In this document: positions 48,001 to 60,721 of the stretch, piece after piece
Layout: every line of letters starts with the position of its first letter
Numbering within the stretch: the first letter of the stretch is position 1
DNA from: Epiperipatus broadwayi
Lineage: Eukaryota > Onychophora > Udeonychophora > Euonychophora > Peripatidae
NCBI GenBank assembly: GCA_028023455.1
Contig: JAQFVV010012512.1
Coordinates: 3,691,935-3,755,934, forward strand
Length of the DNA: 64,000 nt
Reading direction: 5' to 3'
The notes under the pieces: model-generated
Seen by the model: the letters and a program-made list of their open reading frames with translations, nothing else
What the model was told of the DNA's origin: nothing
The model's database searches: none
Position numbers and translations under genes: made by a program

Positions 48001-50626
48001 CCATGAAGCATTTCATATTATATATATATATCAGTACAGTATTAACAATTAAACAAACCAATAGTATATCAACAAATTGTTGGTAAAGTAATACTACAAT
48101 TAAGTAATACATAAAATCCATTCTATTTACTGCATATTTGTAGTGTTGCCTTGACAACCAGTTGCTGATACTTGATGGGTTTGATTAAGCATGAGAGTTA
48201 TACTGATATAATTTGCTTATGATAAACTAGTTATCTGTTGGCACTTATATTTTAATATATTAGACTAATGGTTGCACTTAAAAAAAGCATCTAATCAACC
48301 ATATTTCAGGACAGATTGGAGTGTTTTAAAAAACTCCACCTGTTTCAAATTTTTTTTATATATCTCCAATTGTCCACCATTTAAAATTATCCACTTTCAA
48401 TATATGTGCATTTTCGTGAAGCAAATCTCGCTCATTGGGGTACATAGATAGAGGTTTGAAACATCTGGATCTCTATTTTGATAGCCTGATGCTTAGTCCC
48501 ATTTGTTTCTTTAAAATAATCATTAATTATAACAATTATTTCTTACAATGCAATATTTATTGTTTTGTCAAGTAGTGTAAAATGGATAAAAATCATTGTG
48601 TGAAAACGATATAATGAATAATTGGCTGAAACTGGGAGACCTTTGCCTTGCAGGACACTGTTATTAAAAAGGATTTTCTACCTTACTATAAATATGAAAA
48701 TTGTCTTAAAATATCATTATTCTGAAAAAAAGTTGTTTTTTTTTTGTTTGTTTTTAAAATTAGTATGTTATGTATTCATTTATTCAAATATTAGTTAAAT
48801 ATTTTTTTATATATTATTATAAAATATTCAGGGACGATATTGTAACAGTTTTGTAACATATATATATATATAAGTAAACCAAACTGCAGAGTGAAACAAT
48901 GGACATAACTATATTTTATATTTTTTCTTCGTTTACTTTCATTAGAAATTTAGGTTTTTAAAATCATAAGAATTAAAGAGATTATACAGGTTTTTTTTTT
49001 AAGAAAAAAAAAAAACATGGTAAAAAAAATAAATAAATAATAATAATAAAAATATGCACGAAAATCGAGTTTTACCATTTGGACTTGACTTCCAAAATTG
49101 TAAATTTTACAAAATTATTGTATTCCACCATCAGAGATTTACTTATGTTCTAGTAAGTGTAATGAAATAAATAAATTACATTAATGAAAAGTTGTGCATG
49201 TGTGTGTATTTATTTATTATTATAACAATGCTACAAATCACCTTCTTCTGTAAGTAATCAACTCCACAATTTTTTGCATTATTATTCTATTTTTGCGTAA
49301 TCCGAAAAATTAGAAACTTTTATTATTGTGACATATTAAAGCGCATCTTCTTTTGTTCTATTAGAGAGTGTTCAACTATTGGAAGCATTTTTATGAAATT
49401 TACATTACCTGAAACATCATATACTAAGAGTATTTAAACTAATAAATGCCCTGAAATTAACAATTTTATAAGTAATAAAATTTATTCTGTTAATAATGAA
49501 AGCAAGATATTTATATCCTTTTATATTAAAGAAAAAAGTGTACTTTTTTGCTAGTGAATGAAAATATTTTCTTTTATTTTGTACTATTAAATGTTTTTTT
49601 TCTCAGTTAATTTTTTATTAAGAAATAAAAAAACAATTTTCTTTTTAATACAGATAAGCATTAATTATTCAACATTGAAGATAGAATATATTTTGCACTC
49701 TTTCAGTAACTTTTTTTGTATATCAGATATTTTTATATATGCCAGACTTATATAGTAGAGAGTTATTTATGTATATATATTTTTATGCTAAAATTTATTA
49801 GTTGCTTTTTTACAAATGTCTAAAAATTTAAATTGGAGTAAACTATATGTATATAAGCCTATCTTAACATATTTGAAATTAAGTAATCAAAACTGCTGGA
49901 AGCTGTGTGTAAATAACACTCATGTGTCATAAATAAAAAATAATAGAGTGATACCACCTACTTCTTGAGCTCTGATAGTATTAAACATTTGTTTTATTAA
50001 CGGGTGAATGATATTTATACATAGCTTATGGAGGTTTTGGTTATTTTTATTTAAATATATGTATTATTTACCTATTCAGGGAATAAACAAGTCCAAATAT
50101 GTTATTAAGATAATTCACAAGAATCATTTAACTGCACATGCGAATAATGTCCATCTTTCTGTTATATCAATGCTAATCTATTTTGTCTGATAGAATAAAT
50201 TAGATATAACAAAAGATTGGCATTATTTACAAGTTCATTTAGATGATTTATTGGGAATCTGTCTTGTGAATTATCTTAATAATGATTCGGACCTGTATGT
50301 TCCACGAATAGGTTCATATTCTCAGCATTACATTTATGAAAGTGATATTTAATATTGAGAGATTGTTAAAAATGAAGCATCACCTTTGTCCTTTAAATGA
50401 TCAGTTGCAATTTCAGACTGATTTATACCAAACTTAAATCAGTCGAATTACAATTTTCGCACTTCTTTTCAATCGTGTCCATAAATGAATGCTATAAATC
50501 ATTAAAGATCAAAGTATAAGTATTATCAATTTATTCTTTGCATTTATTGATATATGAGTATTGTTTCTACCTAGCTTCCAATAGTTTTGTTTTTTTCTGA
50601 TTAAATTTCATCTATATATATATATA
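45050..50626. other. AT-rich DNA, no gene recognised
   Basis: Long A/T runs and (TA)n tracts (for example 48,018-48,030, 48,859-48,872). A fragment GTTGCCTTGACAACCAGTTG at about 48,146 matches the inner arm of MITE family 3. None of the 60-85-codon frames here has a domain or splice context. Confidence 0.45.
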
Positions 50627-50813
50627 TAACCATTAGAAATCAATCGGCACTTAGACAATCCCAATATAGGTAACAATTTCAAACTGTTGTTAAGGCAACC
50701 TTCTTTTAACAATCCTTATTGTTAAAAAAAGATTGCCTTGACAACAGTTAGAAATTGTTGGTAGTTATTGATATTGGGATTGTCTAAGTGTTGACTAGTT
50801 TCTAATGGTTACT
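50627..50813. mobile_element. Palindromic MITE, family 3
   Basis: The left arm AACCATTAGAAATCAATC, GGCACTTAGACAATCCCAAT and AACTGTTGTTAAGGCAA is the reverse complement of the right arm TTGCCTTGACAACAGTT, ATATTGGGATTGTCTAAGTG and TTTCTAATGGTTAC. The arms are about 85 bp and meet in a short AACAATCCTTATTGTT loop. No coding capacity. It lies directly beside a (TA)n tract, a likely TA target. Confidence 0.8.
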
Positions 50814-52185
50814 TATAAACCCATTTAGCCTTGAACATTATTACACTAAATATATACATAATAGATTAATACTCTTGAATTAAATTTAAAGAAATGTGAA
50901 GATAAATCGTGTCCAACCACTGATATAGCACATCCACTATATTTATCATACTTCGTGAAAAAATCGACAAGTTACTACAGTATGCATACATTTCAGGAAA
51001 CAACTACCACCAACTACTTTGAAATGCCAATAATTATCCATGAAAATGTTTATAAAAGAAATAGATAAGTACCATCATTAAGCATCACTGGATTTTTCAG
51101 TTTACATTAATTAAATAATAACCTTTATTCAACTCCATAAAACAACATGCACTTAATAAAGTCAATTGCACTAAAAATCTGTGCTTAGATATTCTTAGGA
51201 GGAATTATGTTTGCACTGCATTATAATTAACTTGATTTAAAAACTTTAAGGTGTTTGAATTTTAAAGTCACCAGCCTTAAATGGAATAAAAGTAAATGTT
51301 GGAATTTTGAAACTGTAATTCATTCCATTATATCAGAGTCATCTATTGTAAGCTTAATCACTATAATTTGTCTGTTTGTGAGTATTGGCTTTTATAAAAG
51401 AGGAATGGATTCAGTAATCATCTTCACTTTTTTGTACAATTCAACATAATGCCCAGTGAGTCAAAATCCTACTGTTAAAATCTTAAGGTATGTAAAAGTA
51501 CCTTAGAGAAAGGATGGTATATACTAATAATGTGTCACATGTCTTTCACTTTCAATAACAACCATTATTTAAAAAGAAGTGTAGGAATTTAAAAAGCACA
51601 AGCGTCTATTGATAGTAAGTGAAATCCAGCTAAAATATTAGTACAATATTACTGCTAATTATATTCAGATGAAACTGGATAAAATATATGAAGAGAGATA
51701 CTTTTTAACATATATTTATACAATTTATAATATAATTTAATTTTAAAAAATCTATGTAATGGGCCATAACATGGAATGAGAGTGCTGATGATGATAAATG
51801 GTGTTTTACTGCTTTGCATGTTCTCTTAACATGAATGTGATTGCTCATATTTATATATTTAATGCAGATAAATATTGTCATATTAAACAATACTTACAAG
51901 GCACAAAACCTGTCATTGACCAGCAAATCTATATCATGACTACTATTCATAAAATACAATGAATAACGATGATGGTAATTAGTGCCTTACTGCATCAATA
52001 TGTTTGTCTCTCTTACAGGTGTGATAATTACTAATATTTACAATATGTATTGCAAATTACTGATAAGCTAAAATTAATAGCTGAGGTGAAACTATAAGTT
52101 TATTATTAGTAAGCTTCTATTTTATGGACTTAGCACTTTCGGAGTCCTACTGTTCCATAATCATAGTCCTTTTTACAGGCTGTTG
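50814..52185. other. AT-rich DNA, nothing recognised
   Basis: No gene or repeat I could assign. Confidence 0.5.
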
Positions 52186-52770
52186 ATTCTATGCAAATGC
52201 ATGCAAATTACAACATCCACCTTTTCGAGACCGCACAGCATGTGTCTTTTTTGTTGATTGACATGGCATCGCTGGTGATGTAACATGCCTCTTTGATCTT
52301 CCTCTTGACATCGTTCCTCTCTGTGCATACGATGTCGGCTTTAGACGGCTCAAATCTATGGCTTTGCTCCTGCTGATGATCAGCAAATACTGAGCTGCCC
52401 TTTCCTTTAGTTGTAGCATTTGTATATATATATATGCTGAGCCAGTCTATTGCTCACTGTGGCCCAAGTTTCCCCATAATGTACCGAATCACATTCTGTC
52501 TGTGGGCACACAATTTTATAAATGACATGGAGGGTTTCTTCTATATTCTTTTGTCTTTGGTATTGTTGATGAGCCTATTTATGTTTGGAGGGGTTCTGAA
52601 TCCGAGTTTGAATTCCTTCTGTAAAATTTTACTGAAATTTTTAGCTACTGTACGTATATAGGGTATAATTAGATGTTGTCTGTCATCTTTTGTGTTTTGT
52701 TGCAGTCTTTTATGAAAGCTTGCAATCCTTTTGGTCAAATTAAACTTTACATAGAGCAAAATATAGCATT
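52186..52770 (-). mobile_element. Penelope-like element, 3' end with GIY-YIG endonuclease
   Basis: The - strand reads HLIIPYIRTVAKNFSKIL and FRTPPNINRLINNTKDKR (linker after the RT domain), a stop, then HVIYKIVCPQTECDSVHYGE (the GIY-YIG core, here I-Y and H-Y-G), TWATVSNRLA, and after a TA-repeat insertion SSVFADHQQEQSHRFEPSKA followed by RKIKEACYITSDAMSINKKD. This is the layout of the C-terminal endonuclease of Penelope-like retroelements. The coding frame is broken by a stop near 52,555 and by the inserted (TA)n at about 52,423-52,436. It is more GC-rich than its surroundings. The RT domain is missing. Confidence 0.75.
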
Positions 52771-53217
52771 GACCAGAAAATAAAAATATACATACATAAA
52801 AATATTTTAATGTACATGTGCTTACAAAATACATAAATTCTATCTACTTCAAAAAAATTTATGAACAGGAAATTTAAAAAAGGTAAATATGATTTAGTTA
52901 AATTATTTTAATAATAAATACGAGAGAGTACCCAAAAATATCCAGACTTGTAATAAAAAAACTGAATTTAATTATAGATGTTATAAATGTAAACCCTTTC
53001 AAAGCTATTGCCCATTTAATGTAATGCATCAGTCTAAAAATGTTTTCACTTTCCAAAATAATTTGGAAACTCTTACAAAGAGATGCCTTTTAATGTTTCT
53101 GTTTTGTTTTTTGTTTTTTCATTACTTAAACACAGGGATGACATTCTTAATGTTTAATAACAAGTATGCTAACAAATTATTATTTACAGTTTTATTGAAG
53201 ATTGAACACATATCAGA
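52771..53217. other. AT-rich DNA, nothing recognised
   Basis: The region between the Penelope fragment and CR1 copy 2; frames here have no motif. Confidence 0.5.
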
Positions 53218-53229
53218 TAAAGAGAATGT

Positions 53230-54003
53230 CAGGCAAAATGGAGCAAAATGTAATTAAGGAAGATAGGGTAGAGTATGGTTGTAGTGGAATGACAGGAGAT
53301 ATGGGTGGAAAAATTAGTAATGAAATGGAGATGGTTAGCCAAAGAATAACTAAGAGGAAGAGGTAAAGGATTTAAAAGGAAAATTAAAATCATTAGAGAC
53401 AAAGTGTGAGCGGATGAAAGAATTATTGAATAGTAATGGTAAGAAGGAAGAAATAGATAAGGAAGTCTAGAAGGTGGTAGAGAATGTTACAAATAAAGCA
53501 GAGAAAGTAGACTATGGGACAGTATTGATAGGAGATTCATTAATTAGAAAATGTGGAGATACAATAGTAAGGGAAAATAGAAACAGGTATGTAAGATTAT
53601 GTTTGCCTGGAGCTAGAATTAGAGATGTTACAGATAAAGTAAAGAAGCAAGGGAATAGAGATGTGTATATTATGATAGGGGCTAATAATTTGTCAGAACC
53701 ATCAGAGAGAGTAATGGATGAGTACCTAGAATTGATTAGGAATTTGAGTAAGATTAAAGGAAGAATAGAAATAATTGGATTATTACCAAGATTTGACGAG
53801 GTATATGTTAGATAGGACATGTTCTATAAATGAGAGATTGAAAAAATTCTGTGAGAGAAATCATGTCATGTTTGTGGATGTGTGGGATTTTTTATTGGAA
53901 AGAAGGAATCATATAGTAAAGATGGATTGCATTTAGAAAAAAATAAGGAAGTGAAGTTTTAGGTAGTTTGATTTATAAAGAATATAGTTTGAGAAACTTA
54001 TAA
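53230..54003 (+). pseudogene. CR1 LINE ORF1 remnant (esterase part)
   Basis: Begins at the equivalent of ORF1 residue about 95. The longest open piece (53,474-53,815) has IGDSLIR with the nucleophile Ser, LPGARI, and GANN in place of GTNN. A frameshift follows LPRFD, and another lies before the equivalent of DGLHL. The coiled-coil part is also frameshifted. It ends AACTTATAA at 54,003, with GAGAAAC instead of the GGGAAAC of copy 1. Confidence 0.8.
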
Positions 54004-57000
54004 AGGGCGAGTGGGATTTTAAGTTGCAGTGTTATCAGAAAGAAAAGGAATGGACAGAATGTAAGAAATAATCAAAGGGTAGCTAATTTAGATATAAATG
54101 TAGATGTGGATAGGGAATGGGTCTGTAAAATTAATAGTAAGCAAGTTATTTATAAATGTAATGCAGAAGAAAGAGTCAAAACAATTTATAAAAAAGTAGT
54201 TAGGAAAGAAGAAATTAACATTGGCTATTTGAACATGCAAGATGGTAGGAGACCAGAAAAGTAGTTGGAATTAAAGCATTTAAAATGAGCTTGAGGCATT
54301 AACGGTAATGGAAACACATCTAAGAGAAGAAGAACCTATCCTGGAAGACTTGGCAGGGTATAAATAGAAAAGTAAAAAGGAATGGTGGTATAGGAGTTAT
54401 GTCAAAAAAATATTTAAATACTGTTAAATGTCAAGAACATTTGTGGTTTGAGATAAGATTAGGAAAACAAGAGTGGATGGTGGCTATAGTGTATATAGCC
54501 ACTGGAGATAGTCAAACTATAATAGAATGAAACAGTAGCATATATGAATGCTTGGTTAAGGGTATACAGAATTTCAAAGAAAAGGGGGGAAAAGAATAAT
54601 GGTTATAGGGGATATGAATGGACATATTGAAGAAATTGATGTAGGTAATAAGAATAGACAGCTTGAAGAGTTTTTTCAGAGAGTGAATTTGAACATTAGA
54701 AATTTATCAAATATTTATGGGGGACAGTACACATGGTCGAGTAATAATATATTCCACATAATAGATTATGTATTAGTAGAGAAAGAGGGAATGGATAAAG
54801 TATGGAAAATTAAAATATTTGATAATAAAGGGAGTATGTAATAGTGATTGTAAATTTCTTTATAATAGAAATGATTAGTAATGTGATGGAAAATAGTAAT
54901 AAAAGTAGAAAGAGTAGTGAAAGATGTGGATGGAGAGTGAATGATAAGAATAAGTTAGAAAAGTATAAAATAAAAGTTGAAGAAACCATGGAAGAGTTGT
55001 TTGGGGGTGAGTATGAGGACTGATATGGTGAAATAGGAAAAGTGGAAAATAGGATTTTAGATGAGAATATTCAGAAGAATAAAAGTAACAGGAAAGTGAG
55101 AGTTTATAAAAGAGGAAAAAAGCATGCAGAGAATATAAGTTTGTTATTAAGAACAAAGAAAGTGAAAAAGATGTTAATGCCAAATGAGAAAAGTACTTAG
55201 AGAAAAGAAGTTGGCTCAAATAGATAATTTTATAAAGAGAATGAAATTGAATAGTAAATTGTTCAAGGATATTAATAAAAGTAGAAGAGATGGGAGTAAA
55301 AAATTTTGGAAATAAGGAAGAGAAATAGTATTACTAGATGATGAGGGAATAGAGTGTAGTTCTAGATAAGAATTAGAGATAATCTTAAATAAGTATGTAA
55401 TAGATATAGAAAAGACATTAGATGTGAAGGACAGTGATAGCAAACATGAAAGCATATAATAATGAGCATATTAGATTTACAGAAAATGAATGGGGTAGGT
55501 AAGAAATTGAAAGGTGGAAAGGTAAGAGGTTTGGATGGTTGAGCAGCAGATATGGTAATGAATTTAGAGCATAGGGCAAAATTAAAATTATCATCTTTTA
55601 ACAAGATGGCTCAGAAGAGAGATTTTGCAGGTAGTTGGAGTAATATAAGAGCAAAGCTACTATTTAAAGAAAGAGTAAGGATAATAGTAAATTAAACAAT
55701 TATAGACTGATAGTGAAAACATCAGTGCTATATAAAGTTTTTTCAAATATGGTAACTGGAAGGCTTGCAAAATGGATGGAAGAAAATAATATAGTGGGAG
55801 AAATGCAAGGAGGTTTTCGATCAATTAGGCATATAGGAGATAGTTTATTTGTAGTTACATGACATGTAGGAATACAAATAGACAGTTATATGTGTTTTTT
55901 ATAGATATAGAGAAGGAGTATGGTAGAGTGAATAGATTATGGGTAAGTTTAGTAAATTTGGGAATGGATGGAGCTTTAGTTGATATTAAGAAATTATAAG
56001 AAAATAATTACTATATGTATGAATTAGGAAGTAGAGAAACAGTTAAAATTAAAAATGGGGTGGTACTAAGGCAAGGATGCCCTATGTCACCTATTTTGTT
56101 TTTGTTGTACCTGAGAGAAATGGAGAGAGCAATAGAAAGACTAGGAAGAAGGGTAGAGATACCATTAATAGGTGGCAAGGAAGTATATACATTGTTCAGT
56201 CTTTTATTTGCAGGTGATGTCTTTTTGTGTGCAGAAAGAAAGGAAGATATGGTAGTTATGCTGAGAATATGCGCAAAGGTGGGTAAAGAGATGGGGATTA
56301 GATTTAGTGAAGAAAAATCAAAAGTAATGATGATTAATACTGGGGAAAGTGAAGACAAATAATTTTTGAGATATAAAGTTAAGGGTTTTGAATAGATATA
56401 ACTATTTGGAAATTGTCTTAAGTAATCAGAGAAATTGCTTGGATGAATGGGAGAAAAAATTGATAAATGAAGCAAAGAAAAGAAAGGGATTGATAAACAA
56501 ATTAACAGTGTTCTCATATAATAAATATGATGTAGTGAGAACCATATGGAAGGGAGTTGCAATAACAGAGTTAACATGGTAATCATGCATTATGTATTAG
56601 TAAAGAGGTATTAGATTACTTAGAAAAAGTACAAAGAGAAATAGTAAGACATGCATTTGATGTGATGTATGGATGGCAAAGAGGGCAATTTAAGGAGAAA
56701 TGGGATAGTCAAGATTTTATATGAGAGATGCAAAATTAAAATGTTTGGTAGATTGTGGTTTATGGATAATAAAAGAATAACCAAAATAGTATTTAATTGG
56801 GTTATGAATAAAAGGCAGGCAACTAGATGAGTGAGAAAGATAATGTGATATGCAGAAGATTTGGATAAAGAATTTATATCAGTATACTTATCCAAAAAAT
56901 GGCATGATTGTGTTAGGAGAATTGTAAAATTCTCCTGAGTTATAGTGTTAAGCAATGGGATAGAAGAATAGATGCATTAATAAAGAATAGGGAGATGGAG

Positions 57001-57200
57001 AACTAGTATGGACAGTAAATAAAGTTTAAATATATAGAAGTAAACCAAATATTGGGTGCAAGTTAATTTGTGATAATAGCAAGGAAAGTAGTTTACTGTT
57101 TAAAGCTCGAATAGGATCTTTAGCAACAAAGGAATATATCCATAAATGGAAAAATGTGGGTGATTTAGCATAGAAAATATTAGGCATCTGTTAATTGAAT
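54003..57200 (+). pseudogene. CR1 LINE ORF2 remnant (endonuclease and RT)
   Basis: Recognisable pieces are IGDMNGHIEEIDVGN and the following NNIFHIIDYVLV (54,599-54,841, endonuclease), RQGCPMSPILFLLYLREMER (about 56,070, RT) and LLFAGDVFLCAER, where the catalytic FADD has become FAGD (about 56,208). A later piece, 56,388-56,582, matches the C-terminal region of copy 1. Stops and frameshifts occur every 100-300 bases. Just after ORF1 the sequence is one base longer than in copy 1, which puts ORF2 in the same frame as ORF1 behind a single TAA. Confidence 0.8.
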
Positions 57201-57329
57201 GTAAATGCCTGAAAGCAGAAAGGGTACAAATAATGATGTGGAAGAATAAATATAAACAAAGTGATTATACAGAAAATGGATTATTTGTTTTTATGCTTTG
57301 TTGGGGGAAATGTACAGGGGGGTAGATAT

Positions 57330-57690
57330 AAAAGCCAGGGATTTGACAATGTGGTAATGGGATGGAGCAGGACAGAGAAGAATATGGGAAACAGGGTGGT
57401 GAATGGAAAGAGAAGTTAAAATGGCCAACAGGTTTTTCTGGGCATTGCTTCTGAGAGATTCTTGACTCCATATAAGGAGAAGTCACAATGCATCACATCA
57501 AATTGTCGATAAAGCGGATCTAGGTATAAAGGTCATAGTGTGGAGATAGATGATGTGGAAGTGGGATAGAGCAGGATAGAGAAGAATATGGGAAAAACTT
57601 TGGATGGTGAATGGAAAGGTAAAGTGGCTAGCAGGTTTCTCTGGGCATAATGGCTGAGAGATTCTTGGCTTTGATAAAGAATGCATCACA
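57330..57690 (+). repeat. Two successive CR1 3' tails
   Basis: The 3' end block (GATGGAGCAGGACAGAGAAG through CATCACATC) occurs at 57,360-57,505 and again at 57,555-57,690 (GGGATAGAGCAGGATAGAGA through ATGCATCACAT). The second is somewhat diverged and lacks an upstream LINE body, so it is either an independent very short insertion or a tandem duplication. Confidence 0.75.
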
Positions 57691-58659
57691 TTGAAACTAA
57701 CTAAATTATAACATTTAAAATGTAATTAAATATAAAACATTTTTTTAGTTTTTATTTGTGATTTTTTTAATTTTATTTTAAAAGAGTGACAATCTATTAT
57801 TTCATCTGGTTTTTTTTTAAATAACAGGTAAGGAAAACTTTTAAAAAGTTTTAACAGCCATAGCTGTGCATACCCACTGAATATCACCCCTGCTTATAAG
57901 TCTGCAAAAAAAAAATCTATTTTTTTATGTGAGAGAATAAACAAGGAGTGAAATTGAGTGAATATGGCAGATGGATAATCTGGGTCATGCTGAATTTAAT
58001 TAAAAATTGTTTCACACTAAAAGCTTTGAGATCTAGCATATTGTCATTGTGAAAATGCACACTTCATTTTGTCACAAAATTAAATGTTTGATCATTATGA
58101 ATTAATTCTGAGTGAACAATGCGGATTATATCCAAAAAAAAATTGGCATTGTTTTGACGTTGAACTTCACTTGCCCAAGTTTTTTAGGACATAGGGAATT
58201 TGACACTTTCATTAAACCATTCATAAACTTGTGTTTTTCCAGAGCAACTTTTTTGTCAGTTGCTGCAAGCATTACAAATGTTTTCCTGCCATTTTCCCTA
58301 AGAGAAAACAAATTTAACGTTTCAACTTTTCAGCCCTTGCAATTGACAAATATACAAAATGCACTGTACAAAAAAACGTGCTATACGGTACCATGATTTC
58401 ACACGGTGACATCATTTGGAAGATTGCTGCAGAAAGTTGCCCACTCCTAGTACCAGTGGAAGCATATACTACAACAGGTGTGGCTACTAGAAAACGATTC
58501 TGGTTATTTTTGAGTATCCCTCATATATTTGAATTTAATGTTTATTTTTGTTTTAATCTTTTTAACTTTATCATCTTATGTTCATAAAACAATTGTTAGC
58601 TCCTGAGTATATTTTAGTGCCTAAATAATAGAGAAAAAAATTCTTATATCAGATTTTCA
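57691..58659. other. AT-rich DNA with a coding-like patch
   Basis: At 58,112-58,587 overlapping frames on both strands (for example - strand NGRKTFVMLAATDKKVALEK; + strand MISHGDIIWKIAAESCPLLV) have a more balanced composition than the surroundings. I do not recognise a family. It may be an exon, a transposon fragment or chance. Confidence 0.35.
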
Positions 58660-58927
58660 ATTGGATGGACAGTTGGAGTGTGGAGTAGATTGAAGCCTGC
58701 CCATTAAAGTAGGAGGATTTGCTATCTTAATATATATCTGAGCACTTGTAGCATATATGTGTAGAGATGATAATCTGGACCAACTGATAATTGCTGGTTT
58801 AGCATGAAATGCGTATATTGGTGATTATTTATCTTTTCGGCATATGTGGTTCAGGTGTATCAGTGTTATGAGATAGTGTGGAGAGTGGTGGGTCATGTGA
58901 AAGTCTGTGCTCATACCCTGTCTATTA
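58660..58927. mobile_element. MITE family 2, copy c
   Basis: The interior ATGATAATCTGGACCAACTGAT and AATGCGTATATTGGTGATTA matches copies b and d. The right end GTATCAGTGTTATGAGATAG through TCATACCCTGTCTATTA is the family end. The left end is diverged. Confidence 0.65.
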
Positions 58928-59989
58928 CATATATAGACACATATATATAAGCCTATGTATTTCAGCTATATTTTAGATAAAATTAATGTAAAAGACTTGA
59001 AAAAAGCATCTTTCAAATTATAGAATTTAATATTTTAAATTTATTTCAGATTAGCTTGAAAATTTATTTTTATTTTTGAAAAGATTGCTAATAACGCATC
59101 ATCTCCTAGTAAAATAAATCTCTGAAAATAACATCTGAAGATTGAGAAACAATCATTCAAACTCTACAAATAATTTAAACTTAAATAATTCAAAACATTA
59201 CTCCTAATTATTATTTGTCAAGGTCTTTTATAAAAGTTATTTTGTTAAATAACAACTAATATAGACCATATATGATTTACTACCAAAACATCTTTCTTTT
59301 CTAGGTTAAGTATACTTCATCAATTATTATCGGTATATAAACAAAATGATAAATTTTAAAATGAATAGAAAACACATAGCTATCTTCTAAATCAATTGAA
59401 TATTATAATACAATTAAGATATTTGAATTTAGAACATAATAGAAGAAGCCTAAACATATCTAGTATTACATAATGGTAAACTAAATACATGACGATTGAA
59501 TTAATTTATGGCATTATACGGATTTCTAAATTATGCGTGGAAACAAAGCATTTCATCCAAGAAATTCATAACGATAATTATTGGCCTAAATTGGGAACAA
59601 ACTACTTATCTTCTATAGGTCCGTGATAGTTGATTTATTAATACTATAGTATATGTAGATATCTTGATAAGAAAAATAAACAAAAACTGGTCTATTTTTA
59701 ATTTTTTTTATTTCCACTAAAATGATTATCTGATTTAATATAGGTATCCTTTATGTTGTTTACTATTTGAATTGTTTAATTTAAATATTGTTTATTGTAT
59801 TCATATCTCAGATAGAGGATATAATATTTAACATATTTTGTTTTACTAAATGAATCAAACTAAGGTGCAGATTTATAATATAATTTTTTATCAAACCATA
59901 CATCTCGAAACATAGCCAAAATTATTTTATATGTGTAAATATTTGAAATACAGGCACTCTTCACATGCCTTGAGCCTAATTGTAAGGTT
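58928..59989. other. AT-rich DNA, nothing recognised
   Basis: No open frame or repeat of note. Confidence 0.5.
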
Positions 59990-60245
59990 AGGGGATTTGA
60001 ACTCAGACTTTCAAGAACCCTTCAACTATCCCTACTATCTCATACCACTGATATCTTAATATATACTGAGCACTTATTATATATGTATGTGGGAGATGAT
60101 GATCTGGACCAAGTGATGGGTGCTGTTTTAGCACAAAATACATATATTGGTGATTGTTTATCTTTTCTACATGTATGTGGTCATGTGTATCAGTGATATG
60201 AGATAGTATGGATAGTTGAAAGGTGCTTGAAAGTTTCATGTTTTG
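59990..60245. mobile_element. MITE family 2, copy d (clear inverted ends)
   Basis: The left end ACTTTCAAGAACCCTTCAACTATC and CTACTATCTCATACCACTGATA is the reverse complement of the right end TATCAGTGATATGAGATAG and GATAGTTGAAAGGTGCTTGAAAGT, about 48 bp each. The interior is GATGATCTGGACCAAGTGATGGGTGCTG and ATACATATATTGGTGATTG. No coding capacity. Confidence 0.8.
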
Positions 60246-60721
60246 CATCTTATTATGATTGTAATTTGCATTAAAAATAATATTAAAACTATTAATTCGC
60301 TGTAAATAATAAAATTAAATTTTTAAAATACGGTATATATTTAAACAGATTAAAGAAACGTTAGAACTTAAAAACAACCTTTATTAATAATATAAAACAC
60401 AGCACACATGTATAAAAGAAGATTGTTCTAAAAAGACAAATATTACTTTGCTATGAATTATTAGTGCAAGAGGCCATATTTAATTTGCTTATAGTTCATA
60501 AATTTAATTAAAGAAAAAAAGCTCTAAATGACCTAATGAAATGGTATATAATCGAATGGAATTTAATATAATAGGTTTATTGTAGTTTTTATATGCTCTG
60601 GGTAAACATGTCGCATGATGATAATAGCTAGGTTTTTTATAAACTTATACTAAAGATATTAAGAGAACAAAATAAATCTATCTAGATCTTTATTTGTAAA
60701 AATGAATATGAGTAATAAGTT
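60246..60721. other. AT-rich DNA, nothing recognised
   Basis: No open frame or repeat of note. Confidence 0.5.

Larger units (their letters stand above)
53218..57503 (+). mobile_element. CR1-type LINE, copy 2, 5'-truncated and decayed
   Basis: Same family as copy 1, in the opposite orientation. Homology starts abruptly at AAAGAGAATGTCAGG (copy 1: AAAGAGAAAGTCAGG), so the 5' end and the PHD finger are missing, as in a normal truncated insertion. It then runs through ORF1, ORF2 and a 3' region to TCACAATGCATCACATC, the same ending as copy 1. Many point changes, stops and indels are present, so this copy is older or has been under no constraint for longer. Confidence 0.85.

Noticed and set aside
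52434-52661. 75-codon + strand frame with hydrophobic stretches
   Set aside because: Antisense to the Penelope GIY-YIG coding sequence.
53512-53820. 102-codon - strand frame
   Set aside because: Complement of the ORF1 esterase remnant; the motifs are on the + strand.
54875-55604. Three - strand frames of 79-114 codons
   Set aside because: Antisense shadows of the purine-rich CR1 copy 2; composition is Ser/Leu/Phe-rich without motifs.
56011-56586. 191-codon open frame on the - strand
   Set aside because: Antisense shadow of the decayed CR1 ORF2 on the + strand.
57265-57689. Two related - strand frames (SRISQKQCPEKP / KPRISQPLCPEKP)
   Set aside because: Their similarity comes from the doubled CR1 3' tail, which is non-coding in that orientation.
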